From: Pseudoalteromonas luteoviolacea H33-S | GTDB taxonomy: Bacteria > Pseudomonadota > Gammaproteobacteria > Enterobacterales > Alteromonadaceae | Assembly: GCF_001625695.1 (NCBI RefSeq) | Contig: NZ_AUXY01000071.1 | Location: 124,001-188,000 of the forward strand | Direction: 5' to 3' | Length of the DNA: 64,000 nt | Shown here: piece after piece, positions 8,162-16,340 of the stretch | How positions within the stretch are numbered: position 1 is the stretch's first letter | Layout of the letters: every line of letters starts with the position of its first letter | The notes under the pieces: model-generated | What the model saw: only the letters and a program-made list of their open reading frames with translations | Told to the model about the DNA's origin: nothing | Databases searched by the model: none | Translations under genes and position numbers: made by a program

Positions 8162-10720
8162 TTATCTAGAGGTGAACCTTCTGAATCCAGCAATAAGTGC
8201 GATTAATATCAAGCTAAATGAGCCAAATGAGCCGCCATCTTCGTCGGTTTTGTTTACTTTTGGTGGAGGAGCTACTGGTGCTTTTACATTAACGCTTATT
8301 TCTTGAGAGTGGGACAGGCCAAATGAGTCTGTCACAGTCAATGTAAAGGTGAGAGTTTCATCTTGAGTAACAGATGGTGCCGTAAATTTTAGTTCACTGC
8401 TATTATCAGATAATGTGGCATCTGAACCTGAAGTTTGAGACCAAGCGTAAGTGAGTTCATCGCCATCAGGGTCATTGGCTGTTGCAGTCACCACTACTTC
8501 TTCGCCAATAGAGACACTTTGGGTTTCGTTTTCTAGAGTGAATTCTGGTGCATTATTCTTGGCGATGTTTACTGTGACCTGTTCAGTCGTTTCAGCCCCG
8601 AAAATGTCGCTTACAGTTAGCTGATACGTAATAGTTGTGTCTTCAAGCACTTTGTCAGCTTTGATCTGCAACATAGGGCTGTCGCCAATGGTTTCATATC
8701 CTGCCTCAAGCTTAAACCAAGTATAGGTTAGCGCATCCTTCTCTGGGTCAATTGTGGCGCTTGCATCAAGGACAAACTCTAATTCACTCCTGACATCAAT
8801 AGTTGTTTCCTTAAACTCAATAATGGGGACTTGGTTTGCTAGGATGTTGACGGTGACAAGCGCGGTATCTGTTGCTTCAAATTCATCAGTTACTATGACT
8901 TGGTAAGTTTTTGTCGTGTCTACGGACACTTTTTCTGCCGTTAGAGTGATACTCGCGTCTGTACCTAGTATAGATTCTGGGTTGCTTATATCTATCCATT
9001 GATAGGTAACGTTATCACCATCTGCGTCTGATGACTGATTAGCATCCATTACAAACTCTAACTCGCTTCGTATGTCTAACTCAGACTGAGTGACGATTGC
9101 CGTTGGGGCTTTATTTGCAAATATGGTAGTGAAATTCTGGATCGAAACGTTGTCAGTGCCAACTGATACACTAAAATCTTTATGGTACTCGATTAGGATT
9201 TGATTGAGCCCGTCTTTAAGAGTGACTTCTACATTAATTGGTTCGTTGTTTGTACCACTATCAAAAAGCAACCTCTCATCATTATGAGTTATGTAGACAA
9301 AGTCATAATCTTGTTCACTTGATAACAAGTAGTCGAATTTGATTGCACTAATGTCTGGTTCTTTCTCAATCTGAATGAGTAAGTATGATTTCTGCTCAGC
9401 TTGCTTTAGAGTGTTGTCTTCGGTTTGATCCGTGATATCACCACTAAACAGGGCTTTTTTTCCTGAATCAAGCTCACCAATATACCACTTTTGGTCACCA
9501 CCGGTAGTCCAAATAATATTCTCTGAAGTGGCTAAATATTCATTGATATCCTCAGAAAAACCGGAGACTTTACGGAACGTTGATTGATTAGAGATATCAG
9601 TTTGAAAAGGTTGTTCAACATTGGCAGTAATATTGTACTGGCCATATTGATAGTCATCATAGGTTTGTATTGTAAATGTGCACTCTTGTTTGGGAGCAAG
9701 TGTAGATGCGTCACAATTTTGCTCTATTAGTTCAACGCTTGGGTCAACAGAAGATGCAGTGATAAGCTCAAGTCTTGATATATTTACGGGTTCATTTAAT
9801 GTGTTTTTAAATGAGCCCGTGATTGTTGCCGAAGACTGAGCTGGGATGTAGTTATTTGGTAATAGCTTATCAAATCCAAAATCAAAAGCATTAACATACG
9901 TCCACAGTAGGAATGGGGCAACATCCGCATAAACCCCTGGTTTATTGGGTAGCGCACAACCATCTCCCCAACTGACAACACCTACTTGAACCCATTCACC
10001 ATTATTCTGTATAACAAGGGGCCCGCCGCTATCACCTTGACACGAATCTTTACCACCTTCATTCAAGCCAGCACACATCATGGTGTCTGTAATAGAGCCA
10101 TTATAGTGATTTACATCGTTACATATTTCGTTCGGAACATATGGAACATCCACCTCTCTTAGCTTTTCAGTTGAGTCGCCCTCTGAACTTAATCGACCCC
10201 ACCCCATTACTTTTAGTGAATCACCTGCGATAAGGCTATCTCTAAGTTCTTGGTTTGCAATCTTAATTGGTTCGATATTTTCAACGTTACGATCAAGCTC
10301 TAATACCGCAATATCATTATTATAATGATGTCCGACTCCATATTGTTCGTGCATCATAATGTGAGTTACTTGATAAGTTTGCCATTGAGTCGGGTCTGAT
10401 AAATCATGCCCCTCAAATATAACCGTAAATTCATTAGCAGGGTGACTGTCTACACAATGTGATGCAGTCAGTACCTTGTTATCACCGATAAATGACAGAC
10501 CGCACCAATGCGAGCCATTTAGTTGAAGGCCTCCCATGAATGGATACGAATGAGGAATAGCCTCTTCTCCTCCTACAATACGTGGTGTGACCTCTGCGGT
10601 TTGTATTGGTAAGAGTTTTTGAAGTGATTTTTGACTTGGTGGCTGCTTGTCTATTGCATAACTGACGAATGGAGTTGTTATGGAAGTGAGAAGTAAAATC
10701 CCTTGGATTTTTCTGAGCAT
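8162..10720 (-). CDS. S1 serine protease 4, trypsin-like pocket, GlyGly-CTERM tail
   Basis: Most upstream member of the array. I use the ATG at 10720 (852 aa), preceded by GGAA at a good distance, rather than the in-frame ATG four codons earlier; paralogues also begin M-L/F-x-K. The signal peptide is about residues 1-22. Activation is predicted at Arg47-IVGG. The triad is His88, Asp136 and Ser231. The pocket residue is Asp225 (KDSCQGDSGG, equivalent to trypsin Asp189) with Gly216 and Gly226, so it is the only clearly trypsin-like member. It could therefore cleave its own Arg activation site and that of protease 3. Three PKD-like repeats follow. The tail is DGGSFGS, a hydrophobic helix and FRRFTSR, a good GlyGly-CTERM signal. 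Confidence 0.9.
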   Translation of the reverse strand: MLRKIQGILLLTSITTPFVSYAIDKQPPSQKSLQKLLPIQTAEVTPRIVGGEEAIPHSYPFMGGLQLNGSHWCGLSFIGDNKVLTASHCVDSHPANEFTVIFEGHDLSDPTQWQTYQVTHIMMHEQYGVGHHYNNDIAVLELDRNVENIEPIKIANQELRDSLIAGDSLKVMGWGRLSSEGDSTEKLREVDVPYVPNEICNDVNHYNGSITDTMMCAGLNEGGKDSCQGDSGGPLVIQNNGEWVQVGVVSWGDGCALPNKPGVYADVAPFLLWTYVNAFDFGFDKLLPNNYIPAQSSATITGSFKNTLNEPVNISRLELITASSVDPSVELIEQNCDASTLAPKQECTFTIQTYDDYQYGQYNITANVEQPFQTDISNQSTFRKVSGFSEDINEYLATSENIIWTTGGDQKWYIGELDSGKKALFSGDITDQTEDNTLKQAEQKSYLLIQIEKEPDISAIKFDYLLSSEQDYDFVYITHNDERLLFDSGTNNEPINVEVTLKDGLNQILIEYHKDFSVSVGTDNVSIQNFTTIFANKAPTAIVTQSELDIRSELEFVMDANQSSDADGDNVTYQWIDISNPESILGTDASITLTAEKVSVDTTKTYQVIVTDEFEATDTALVTVNILANQVPIIEFKETTIDVRSELEFVLDASATIDPEKDALTYTWFKLEAGYETIGDSPMLQIKADKVLEDTTITYQLTVSDIFGAETTEQVTVNIAKNNAPEFTLENETQSVSIGEEVVVTATANDPDGDELTYAWSQTSGSDATLSDNSSELKFTAPSVTQDETLTFTLTVTDSFGLSHSQEISVNVKAPVAPPPKVNKTDEDGGSFGSFSLILIALIAGFRRFTSR

Positions 10721-10965
10721 ATTAATTTCCATGACTTATAACTTACTCTATAAGAGCAATGTTTTGTTGTCTTTATTGTTGATTTTTATTGTGTATTCAT
10801 TATTGCGAGTATTGTATAAACTTATCTGTCCCAATAACAATACAATTTATCTGATTTGTTCTAAATTGCTTTGATAGACGTATATAAGTAGGTTATGTTT
10901 GTAAAAGAGCAAATGTAATATTGCTAATTCAGCGAATGTAACTTATCAATTCGTAAGGAGAAATA

Positions 10966-11358
10966 ATGAAATTTGAGCAACTATTAAGTCATTTTGATAC
11001 AGGGATCTGCATTGACCAATTGCAGAAAGAATCATTATTAGACCTTGCTTTATTATTTATTGGTGTCGACGGGAAAATAGACGATAGCGAAAGGCAGGTT
11101 GTCTATGAGTGGGCTAATCAGCTGCAGTGGAATTCGACAATAGCGTTAGAAGACTATTTTGAAGATAGCATGAGTAAATCGATTTTAGCTGTGAAGCAAA
11201 ATGACATTGAGTCCTTTATTCAGCACAGGATGCATCACATTGTTGACGAGCCAATGCGTAAATTTGTTAAAGAGCTTGTCATTAAAGTTATCGAGGCTGA
11301 CGGTGTCGTCGACGAAGCGGAAAAGCGTGCACTTGCAGTGTTAGAGGCTGAGCTTTGA
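10966..11358 (+). CDS. TerB-like acidic cytoplasmic protein
   Basis: A 130-aa soluble, acidic, helical protein with two metal-binding-like acidic segments, GVDGKIDDSER (about residues 32-42) and EADGVVDEAEK (about 108-118). This layout is typical of TerB-like (tellurite-resistance-associated) domains, which occur alone in many proteobacteria without known function. AAGGAG lies six bases before the ATG. No other ter genes are nearby, so a role in tellurite resistance should not be assumed. It converges on the COG0523 GTPase gene. Confidence 0.65.
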   Translation: MKFEQLLSHFDTGICIDQLQKESLLDLALLFIGVDGKIDDSERQVVYEWANQLQWNSTIALEDYFEDSMSKSILAVKQNDIESFIQHRMHHIVDEPMRKFVKELVIKVIEADGVVDEAEKRALAVLEAEL

Positions 11359-11378
11359 TAGGCTGATAAGGTAAAATT

Positions 11379-11406
11379 GAGGCAGCGTTTTGAGTAGGGC
11401 TGCCTC
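11379..11406. terminator. shared terminator between convergent genes
   Basis: An 8-bp perfect stem (GAGGCAGC / GCTGCCTC) lies between the convergent TerB-like and COG0523 genes. It is followed by AATTTTACC on the minus strand and GTTAATTCT on the plus strand. Confidence 0.65.
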
Positions 11407-11419
11407 GTTAATTCTACGT

Positions 11420-12628
11420 CTATCTTGTTTCCCACTCTGGGAATGGATCAGGTAGCGTGCTCCAAAGCTGCATACCAAGTGCCATTTCTTCCTCGCTTAA
11501 CAGGCAGTCATTCAGTGCATCGATAATCGCTTGTTTATCGAGCTTTTGGCCGATAAACACCAACTCTTGACGCATGTCCCCATAGGGTTCTTCCCACATA
11601 TCTTGTATCGCATCAATGTATTCAGGGTCTGTTGGCCACTGCTCTTGGGGAACGGCTTTCCAAAAAAGGCCAGCGACGCCATATTGGGCCATACCGCCAG
11701 CTTGATTCCAACTACCTGCAAACTGAGGGCGTGATGCAAGCCAAAAGAAGCCTTTGGAGCGTATGAGTTTACCTTTTTTGTCTTTACTGTGTAAAAAATC
11801 ATAAAATCGTTGCGGGTGAAAAGGCTTGCGTGCGGCATATACAAAACTGCTGATACCAAACTCTTCCGTTTCCGGCACATGCTCACCACGGAGCTCTTTT
11901 AACCAGCCCGGAGCCAGCTGGGCTTTTTCAAAACTGAACTTTCCTGTAGCAAGGATCTGTTTGAGCGGCACTTGGCCGTTTAATACAGGTATTTGTAAGG
12001 CTTCGGTATTAAGCGTACTTAAAATGCTCTGTAAACGGCGCAGCTCTGTCTCAGTAACAAGGTCGGTCTTACTGATAACAATCACATCTGCAAACTCGAT
12101 TTGGTCGACTAATAAGTCGGCGACATTGCGATGGTCATCTTCACCTAAGCTTTCCCCAACATCTTGTAAATACTGTGCTTGGCCGTAGTCTTTTAAAAAG
12201 TTAAGGGCGTCGACAACGGTGACCATGGTATCTAATGTAGCGACATTTGATAAGCTTTGGCCATTTTCATCGGTAAATGTGAAGGTTTCAGCTACTGGAA
12301 GTGGCTCTGATATGCCGGTGGATTCAATAACGAGGTAGTCGTACTTACCTTCTTTGGCGAGTTGGGTGATTTCTTCGAGTAAATCTTCTCGTAGGGTGCA
12401 GCAGATACAGCCATTACTCATTTCGACGAGTTTTTCTTCTGCACGATTGACGCCGATTTCATTTTTAACGGTGGCGGCGTCGATGTTAATTTCGCTCATA
12501 TCATTCACAATAACCGCAATTTTCAGCCCATCTCGGTTATTGAGTATGTGGTTTAATAGGGTGGTTTTTCCCGCACCAAGAAAGCCGGAAAGTACTGTAA
12601 CAGGTAATTTTGACGGTGTTTGTAACAT
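11420..12628 (-). CDS. COG0523 (CobW/ZigA-type) GTPase metallochaperone
   Basis: A 402-aa cytoplasmic G3E GTPase. Visible motifs are the P-loop GFLGAGKTT (about residues 15-23), the metal-binding CxCC in GCICC (Cys74, Cys76, Cys77), the ESTG segment and SKTD as nucleotide-specificity motif, followed by a CobW C-terminal domain. Family members such as ZigA and YeiR deliver or mobilise Zn(II) for client proteins. Zinc as the metal is supported by the gene directly upstream, a zinc-independent DksA2-type protein, and by a Zur-like palindrome ahead of both. The 62-base gap to the upstream gene holds no visible terminator, so the two are probably co-transcribed under zinc starvation. Confidence 0.85.
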   Translation of the reverse strand: MLQTPSKLPVTVLSGFLGAGKTTLLNHILNNRDGLKIAVIVNDMSEINIDAATVKNEIGVNRAEEKLVEMSNGCICCTLREDLLEEITQLAKEGKYDYLVIESTGISEPLPVAETFTFTDENGQSLSNVATLDTMVTVVDALNFLKDYGQAQYLQDVGESLGEDDHRNVADLLVDQIEFADVIVISKTDLVTETELRRLQSILSTLNTEALQIPVLNGQVPLKQILATGKFSFEKAQLAPGWLKELRGEHVPETEEFGISSFVYAARKPFHPQRFYDFLHSKDKKGKLIRSKGFFWLASRPQFAGSWNQAGGMAQYGVAGLFWKAVPQEQWPTDPEYIDAIQDMWEEPYGDMRQELVFIGQKLDKQAIIDALNDCLLSEEEMALGMQLWSTLPDPFPEWETR

Positions 12629-12649
12629 AACTTGCTACCTTATTGTTAC

Positions 12650-12680
12650 TTGGATAGTTGGATAGTTGGATAGTTGGATG
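12650..12680. repeat. tandem octamer repeat in the operon spacer
   Basis: Almost four copies of TTGGATAG in a row (three perfect copies, the last altered to TTGGATGA) fill half of the spacer between the DksA2-type gene and the COG0523 GTPase gene. The array begins about 20 bases before the GTPase start codon. Confidence 0.9.
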
Positions 12681-12690
12681 AGTGTGTCAA

Positions 12691-13101
12691 TCAAGATCGG
12701 ATTAAATGCTCCTTCATTTCTTGGCATGCTTTGACGTCAATGCAGTATTCTGCGGTCGGTCTTGCCATCAGTCGTTGGACCCCAATAGGTTCGCCAGTTT
12801 CGAGGCAATATCCATAGGTGCCTAAACGAATACGCTCAAGAGAAAGTTGAATCTTAGGCAGTAATTTTTGCTCTCTATCTACAATGCGCATAAGGAGTTC
12901 ACATTGCTCTTCCCAAGAGGCTCTATCGTTAAAGTCAGGCAAATCTGGCTGGTTGAGCATTTCCTCTTTGGCTTCTTTTATTCGTGCTCTGGTTGTGTCG
13001 TGTAACTCAATGAGTAGGTCTTTAAAAAATGCCAATTGCTCGTCATTCATATAGTCTGATTCAGGCGCATTAATAATTTTTTCTTCAAGTGCGGAGGTCA
13101 T
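12691..13101 (-). CDS. dksA2: DksA2-type transcription factor with degenerate zinc finger
   Basis: A 136-aa member of the TraR/DksA family. The acidic tip of the coiled coil is kept as DxxDxA (Asp56, Asp59, Ala61), the residues that reach the RNA polymerase active site. The zinc finger has lost two of its four cysteines: Cys99-x2-Thr102 and Cys120-x2-Val123. Such paralogues, known from Pseudomonas aeruginosa DksA2, replace DksA when zinc is scarce because they fold without zinc. Position just behind a Zur-like box and ahead of a COG0523 GTPase fits this role. The ribosome-binding site is weak (AGTGG about 13 bases before the ATG). Confidence 0.85.
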   Translation of the reverse strand: MTSALEEKIINAPESDYMNDEQLAFFKDLLIELHDTTRARIKEAKEEMLNQPDLPDFNDRASWEEQCELLMRIVDREQKLLPKIQLSLERIRLGTYGYCLETGEPIGVQRLMARPTAEYCIDVKACQEMKEHLIRS

Positions 13102-13129
13102 AATTGATATACCACTATTTTTACTTATT

Positions 13130-13144
13130 TGTTATGTTATAACA
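13130..13144 (-). promoter_or_regulatory. candidate Zur box
   Basis: The palindromic TGTTATGTTATAACA differs at one position from the gammaproteobacterial Zur core TGTTATAnTATAACA. It is centred 36 bases upstream of the DksA2-type start codon, where a repressor would block transcription. It may also act on the divergent flavoprotein operon. Confidence 0.7.
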
Positions 13145-13258
13145 TATTTTGGTGATTTCACCATTGGAATTGCTACAGGCTTTTATGTTTAAGGGTACGA
13201 CCAGCAAGATTAATCCATAAATGCAATGAATTCTCATTTACATTTGTGTATATTGATG

Positions 13259-13273
13259 TGTTATATCGTATCA
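13259..13273 (+). promoter_or_regulatory. weak second Zur-like site ahead of the flavoprotein gene
   Basis: TGTTATATCGTATCA matches 12 of 15 positions of the Zur core and lies 33 bases before the flavoprotein start. The right half-site is degenerate, so this is tentative. Confidence 0.3.
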
Positions 13274-13306
13274 AATTTAAGTTTTAACGAGATAGGTGAA
13301 CCTCAC

Positions 13307-14428
13307 ATGATCAAAACGGAAGTCGTAATCGTTGGCGCAGGCCCTGCAGGACTCGGGTGTGCAGCTTTATTAAAGCAAATGGGCATTGAAGATGAAGAAC
13401 TCATTGTGCTTGAGCGAGGCGAAGTGGGGGAGAGCTTTTTAAGATGGCCAGAAAGCATGCGCTTTATTACCCCTTCCTTTCCTTGTAATGGCTATCACCA
13501 AACAGACTTAAACGCCATCACCCCAGATACTTCACCGGCTTTTAATGCGGGTAAAGAACATCTGAGCGGCAAAGAGTATGCAAAGTATTTAAATATGGTG
13601 GTTAACCATTACAAAATCCCAGTCAAGACACAAACTGAGCTACTTGAAGTATCATCGATAGGGCCAAATGACGGGTTTTATTTGCAGACGAGCGACTCTG
13701 AGATCCAATGCAAATTTTTAATATGGGCAGGAGGCGAGTTTCAATCACCCAGTATGAATGCGTTTAGTGGTGCAGAGCTCTGTCAGCACAATACCCATAT
13801 CCGTGATTGGCAATCATTAGAACAAGGCCATTATGTGGTCATTGGCGGCTATGAGAGCGGTGTAGATGCCACGTTTAATTTGGCAAAATCAGCAAATAAA
13901 GTCACGCTGCTCGATTGCAAGCCCAATGAGGCCGATACCTATGATCCCAGTCAAGTTTTATCTCCATATACTATGGAGCGCATGAAGTCGATTGCAGACA
14001 ATAAAGACATTGATTTTGATGGCGAGTTTGAAGTCAGCTCAGTGTACAAAGAAGGCAATGAGTATGTTGTGCAATCTACTGATGGCAACGAGGTGCGTAC
14101 GCCATTTCCACCGATTAATTGCACTGGCTTTGAGATGGACCTTGGACCTGTGTCTGATTTGTTTGTCTACCAAGATAACGGTTACCCGTGGGTCAGTGCA
14201 TTTGATGAGTCCACTAAACGCAGAAATTTATTCTTAGCAGGGCCGAGACTTTACCATGACCCAACTCTGCTTTGTTTTATCTATAAGTTTAGAGGCCGTT
14301 TTGCTGCGCCATGTAGAGTCATTGGTTCAGAGCTAGAGCTTGATATGTCAGTGATGAAGCATTACCGCCAAGCGGGTATGGTGCTTGAGGATATGGACTG
14401 TTGCAAGCAGCAGGAGTGCTTCTGCTAA
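13307..14428 (+). CDS. FAD/NAD(P)-dependent oxidoreductase with cysteine-rich C-terminus
   Basis: A 373-aa cytoplasmic flavoprotein. I start at 13307 because AGGTG precedes this ATG and the FAD-binding Rossmann motif (VVIVGAGPAGLG) then sits near residue 6; the longer frame from 13226 adds a non-conserved extension. A second dinucleotide motif, VIGGYESGVDA, binds NAD(P)H. The overall layout is that of YpdA or monooxygenase-like pyridine-nucleotide flavoproteins. The last residues, DCCKQQECFC, form a cysteine cluster able to bind metal or relay electrons. The stop codon overlaps the next start (TAATG), so it is translationally coupled to the FeoB-like transporter. The substrate is unknown; a role in metal reduction or thiol chemistry for uptake is inferred. 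Confidence 0.75.
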   Translation: MIKTEVVIVGAGPAGLGCAALLKQMGIEDEELIVLERGEVGESFLRWPESMRFITPSFPCNGYHQTDLNAITPDTSPAFNAGKEHLSGKEYAKYLNMVVNHYKIPVKTQTELLEVSSIGPNDGFYLQTSDSEIQCKFLIWAGGEFQSPSMNAFSGAELCQHNTHIRDWQSLEQGHYVVIGGYESGVDATFNLAKSANKVTLLDCKPNEADTYDPSQVLSPYTMERMKSIADNKDIDFDGEFEVSSVYKEGNEYVVQSTDGNEVRTPFPPINCTGFEMDLGPVSDLFVYQDNGYPWVSAFDESTKRRNLFLAGPRLYHDPTLLCFIYKFRGRFAAPCRVIGSELELDMSVMKHYRQAGMVLEDMDCCKQQECFC

Positions 14429-16113
14429 TGACGCAGTTTATTGATGTACAGACTTTTTACCCAGAGCAAAAGCAAAAAAATAATTGGTTGTTGATTGGCA
14501 AAGAGAGCGTGGGTAAAACTGCGTTCACGGAAAACTTGATAGGTAAAAAGTCAGGTAAAAGCAACTTTCAAGGCAGTTCTTTATTTTGTAAAGAGTACAC
14601 TTGGAATGGCCAAACAATCACAGACACGCCTGGCATACAAACCAGTATGGATAGTGTTGTGACCTCTCAAGTCTTGAGCCGATTAAAAACCAGTGAGCAT
14701 ATTATTTTGACGCTAAAGGCGTCTGATTTAAAAAGTGACTTATCTGACCTGTGGCATTTGGCGAAAGGCCAAACAGGTATTGTTATCTTAACTTATTGGG
14801 ATTTGGTAAAAGACAAGGTAGGCGTTCAGGAGGAGCTGGCGAGACTTCGAGAAAGCACTAATTTGGCTTGGGTGACAGTTGATAACCGCCATATTTCAGA
14901 TGCGCAACTTATAGAAATAGAGCAGGCGTTAGCGCGTCCATCTCGTTTTCCAAAAAGTGCGCCGAAGTTGTCAGCCAATTGGTCAGTACAGCCCAAGTTA
15001 TTGTTTTTCGAAAAAACAGGACTTGCCCCGCTCTTATCTTTTTTATTATTGGTGCTGCCCGCTTGGTTGGCCGTGACCAATGCAAATACATTTGCCGATT
15101 GGCTGTATCCAACGATTGAGCAGCCGGTCGACTTAATTAAATCAAAGCTCTCTCATTTGCCTGAGCCCTTTAATCATATGCTGGTGGGTGATTATGGCTT
15201 GGTGTCTATGTTGCCGTTTTTAATCTTGTACGCATTGCCAACGGTGGTTATTTTTTCGATTATTATCTCTTTGTATAAAACCACAGGGCTCATAGATAGA
15301 TTGTCTTATCGTTTAGACCCAGTTATGCACAAACTCGGATTAAGTGGTCGTGACTTGGTGCGTGTGATCATGGGATTTGGCTGCAATGTACCTGCGATAA
15401 TTCAAACTCGTAATTGTTCTTGCTGCACTCGTGGCAGCTGTGTATCGGCGATATCGTTTGGCTCTGCTTGCTCATATCAATTGCCCGCCACTGTTGCGGT
15501 GTTCTCCGCTGCGGGTAAGCCCTATTTAACCTTGCCATATTTGATTATTTTGGCCGTTACAACTTGTATTTATTTGATTGCGACAACCTCTACTGCGCAG
15601 CGAAAAGCGGCTGCCTCTCATAACTTACTTAATCGGGGGTTCTTACAACCGCCTAATTGGCGTTTTGCATTCAATGAAATGACCGATGTGCTTAAGTCCT
15701 TTTTTATGACGGCATTTCCGCTTTTTGTGGGGATCTGTTTAGCGGCTGGTTTTTTAGCGTGGCTTGGCTTTTTCGATGCTTTAATTGGCGTGATAGCACC
15801 ATTGATGAGTGTGGTGAATTTACCTGAGGGCGCAGCTATTGCGGTGATCTTGGGCGCCATTCGTAAAGATGGTTTGGCGATTGGGTTGATTGATAGTAGT
15901 ACACAAGGGCTAAAAATCGCTGAAATCACAGACGTTCAATTGTTATGTGCCGTGTATTTGGCGGGGGTGATGTTGCCTTGTATTGTATCGTTGCTCACCA
16001 TTATTCGGGAAATGCAGTGGCGCTTTGCAACTAAAATGGTGCTAAGACAAGTTTCGTGGGCAGTCATGTTTACCATGTCTCTGTCTTGGAGTATAGGTTG
16101 GGTTTTAAGCTAA
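14428..16113 (+). CDS. FeoB-like membrane transporter with cysteine-rich gate
   Basis: A 561-aa protein starting at the overlapping ATG (AGGAG upstream). The N-terminal GTPase-like domain keeps G1 (GKESVGKT, about residues 24-31) and G3 (DTPG), but the guanine-specificity NKxD is replaced by TYWD. Two nucleoside-recognition/Gate segments and about eight membrane helices follow, with the FeoB hallmark GFGCNVPA at about 316-323. Directly after it comes NCSCCTRGSC (about 329-338), a cysteine cluster I do not know from classical FeoB. No FeoA or FeoC is nearby. The coupled flavoprotein and adjacent zinc-limitation genes suggest uptake of a divalent metal, possibly zinc rather than iron; this is inference. 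Confidence 0.75.
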   Translation: MTQFIDVQTFYPEQKQKNNWLLIGKESVGKTAFTENLIGKKSGKSNFQGSSLFCKEYTWNGQTITDTPGIQTSMDSVVTSQVLSRLKTSEHIILTLKASDLKSDLSDLWHLAKGQTGIVILTYWDLVKDKVGVQEELARLRESTNLAWVTVDNRHISDAQLIEIEQALARPSRFPKSAPKLSANWSVQPKLLFFEKTGLAPLLSFLLLVLPAWLAVTNANTFADWLYPTIEQPVDLIKSKLSHLPEPFNHMLVGDYGLVSMLPFLILYALPTVVIFSIIISLYKTTGLIDRLSYRLDPVMHKLGLSGRDLVRVIMGFGCNVPAIIQTRNCSCCTRGSCVSAISFGSACSYQLPATVAVFSAAGKPYLTLPYLIILAVTTCIYLIATTSTAQRKAAASHNLLNRGFLQPPNWRFAFNEMTDVLKSFFMTAFPLFVGICLAAGFLAWLGFFDALIGVIAPLMSVVNLPEGAAIAVILGAIRKDGLAIGLIDSSTQGLKIAEITDVQLLCAVYLAGVMLPCIVSLLTIIREMQWRFATKMVLRQVSWAVMFTMSLSWSIGWVLS

Positions 16114-16340
16114 TTAAGCACCTATGCCATCGTATTTTTTACTGTTCGGATGAGATGAGAAGTGATAAAAAATACGTACATTATGCAGGGTTTTTGAATG
16201 CTTTTTGCCACATGATCAGCTTAGGGTTATGTGCTTTTTGATTACTTGTTGAATTTGCAATAGTGTTGTCGGGTTATTTTGTATAACCTGAATAAAAAAT
16301 TCCATGTGTTTTGGGGGTTTATTATAAAAAAGGGCACACA

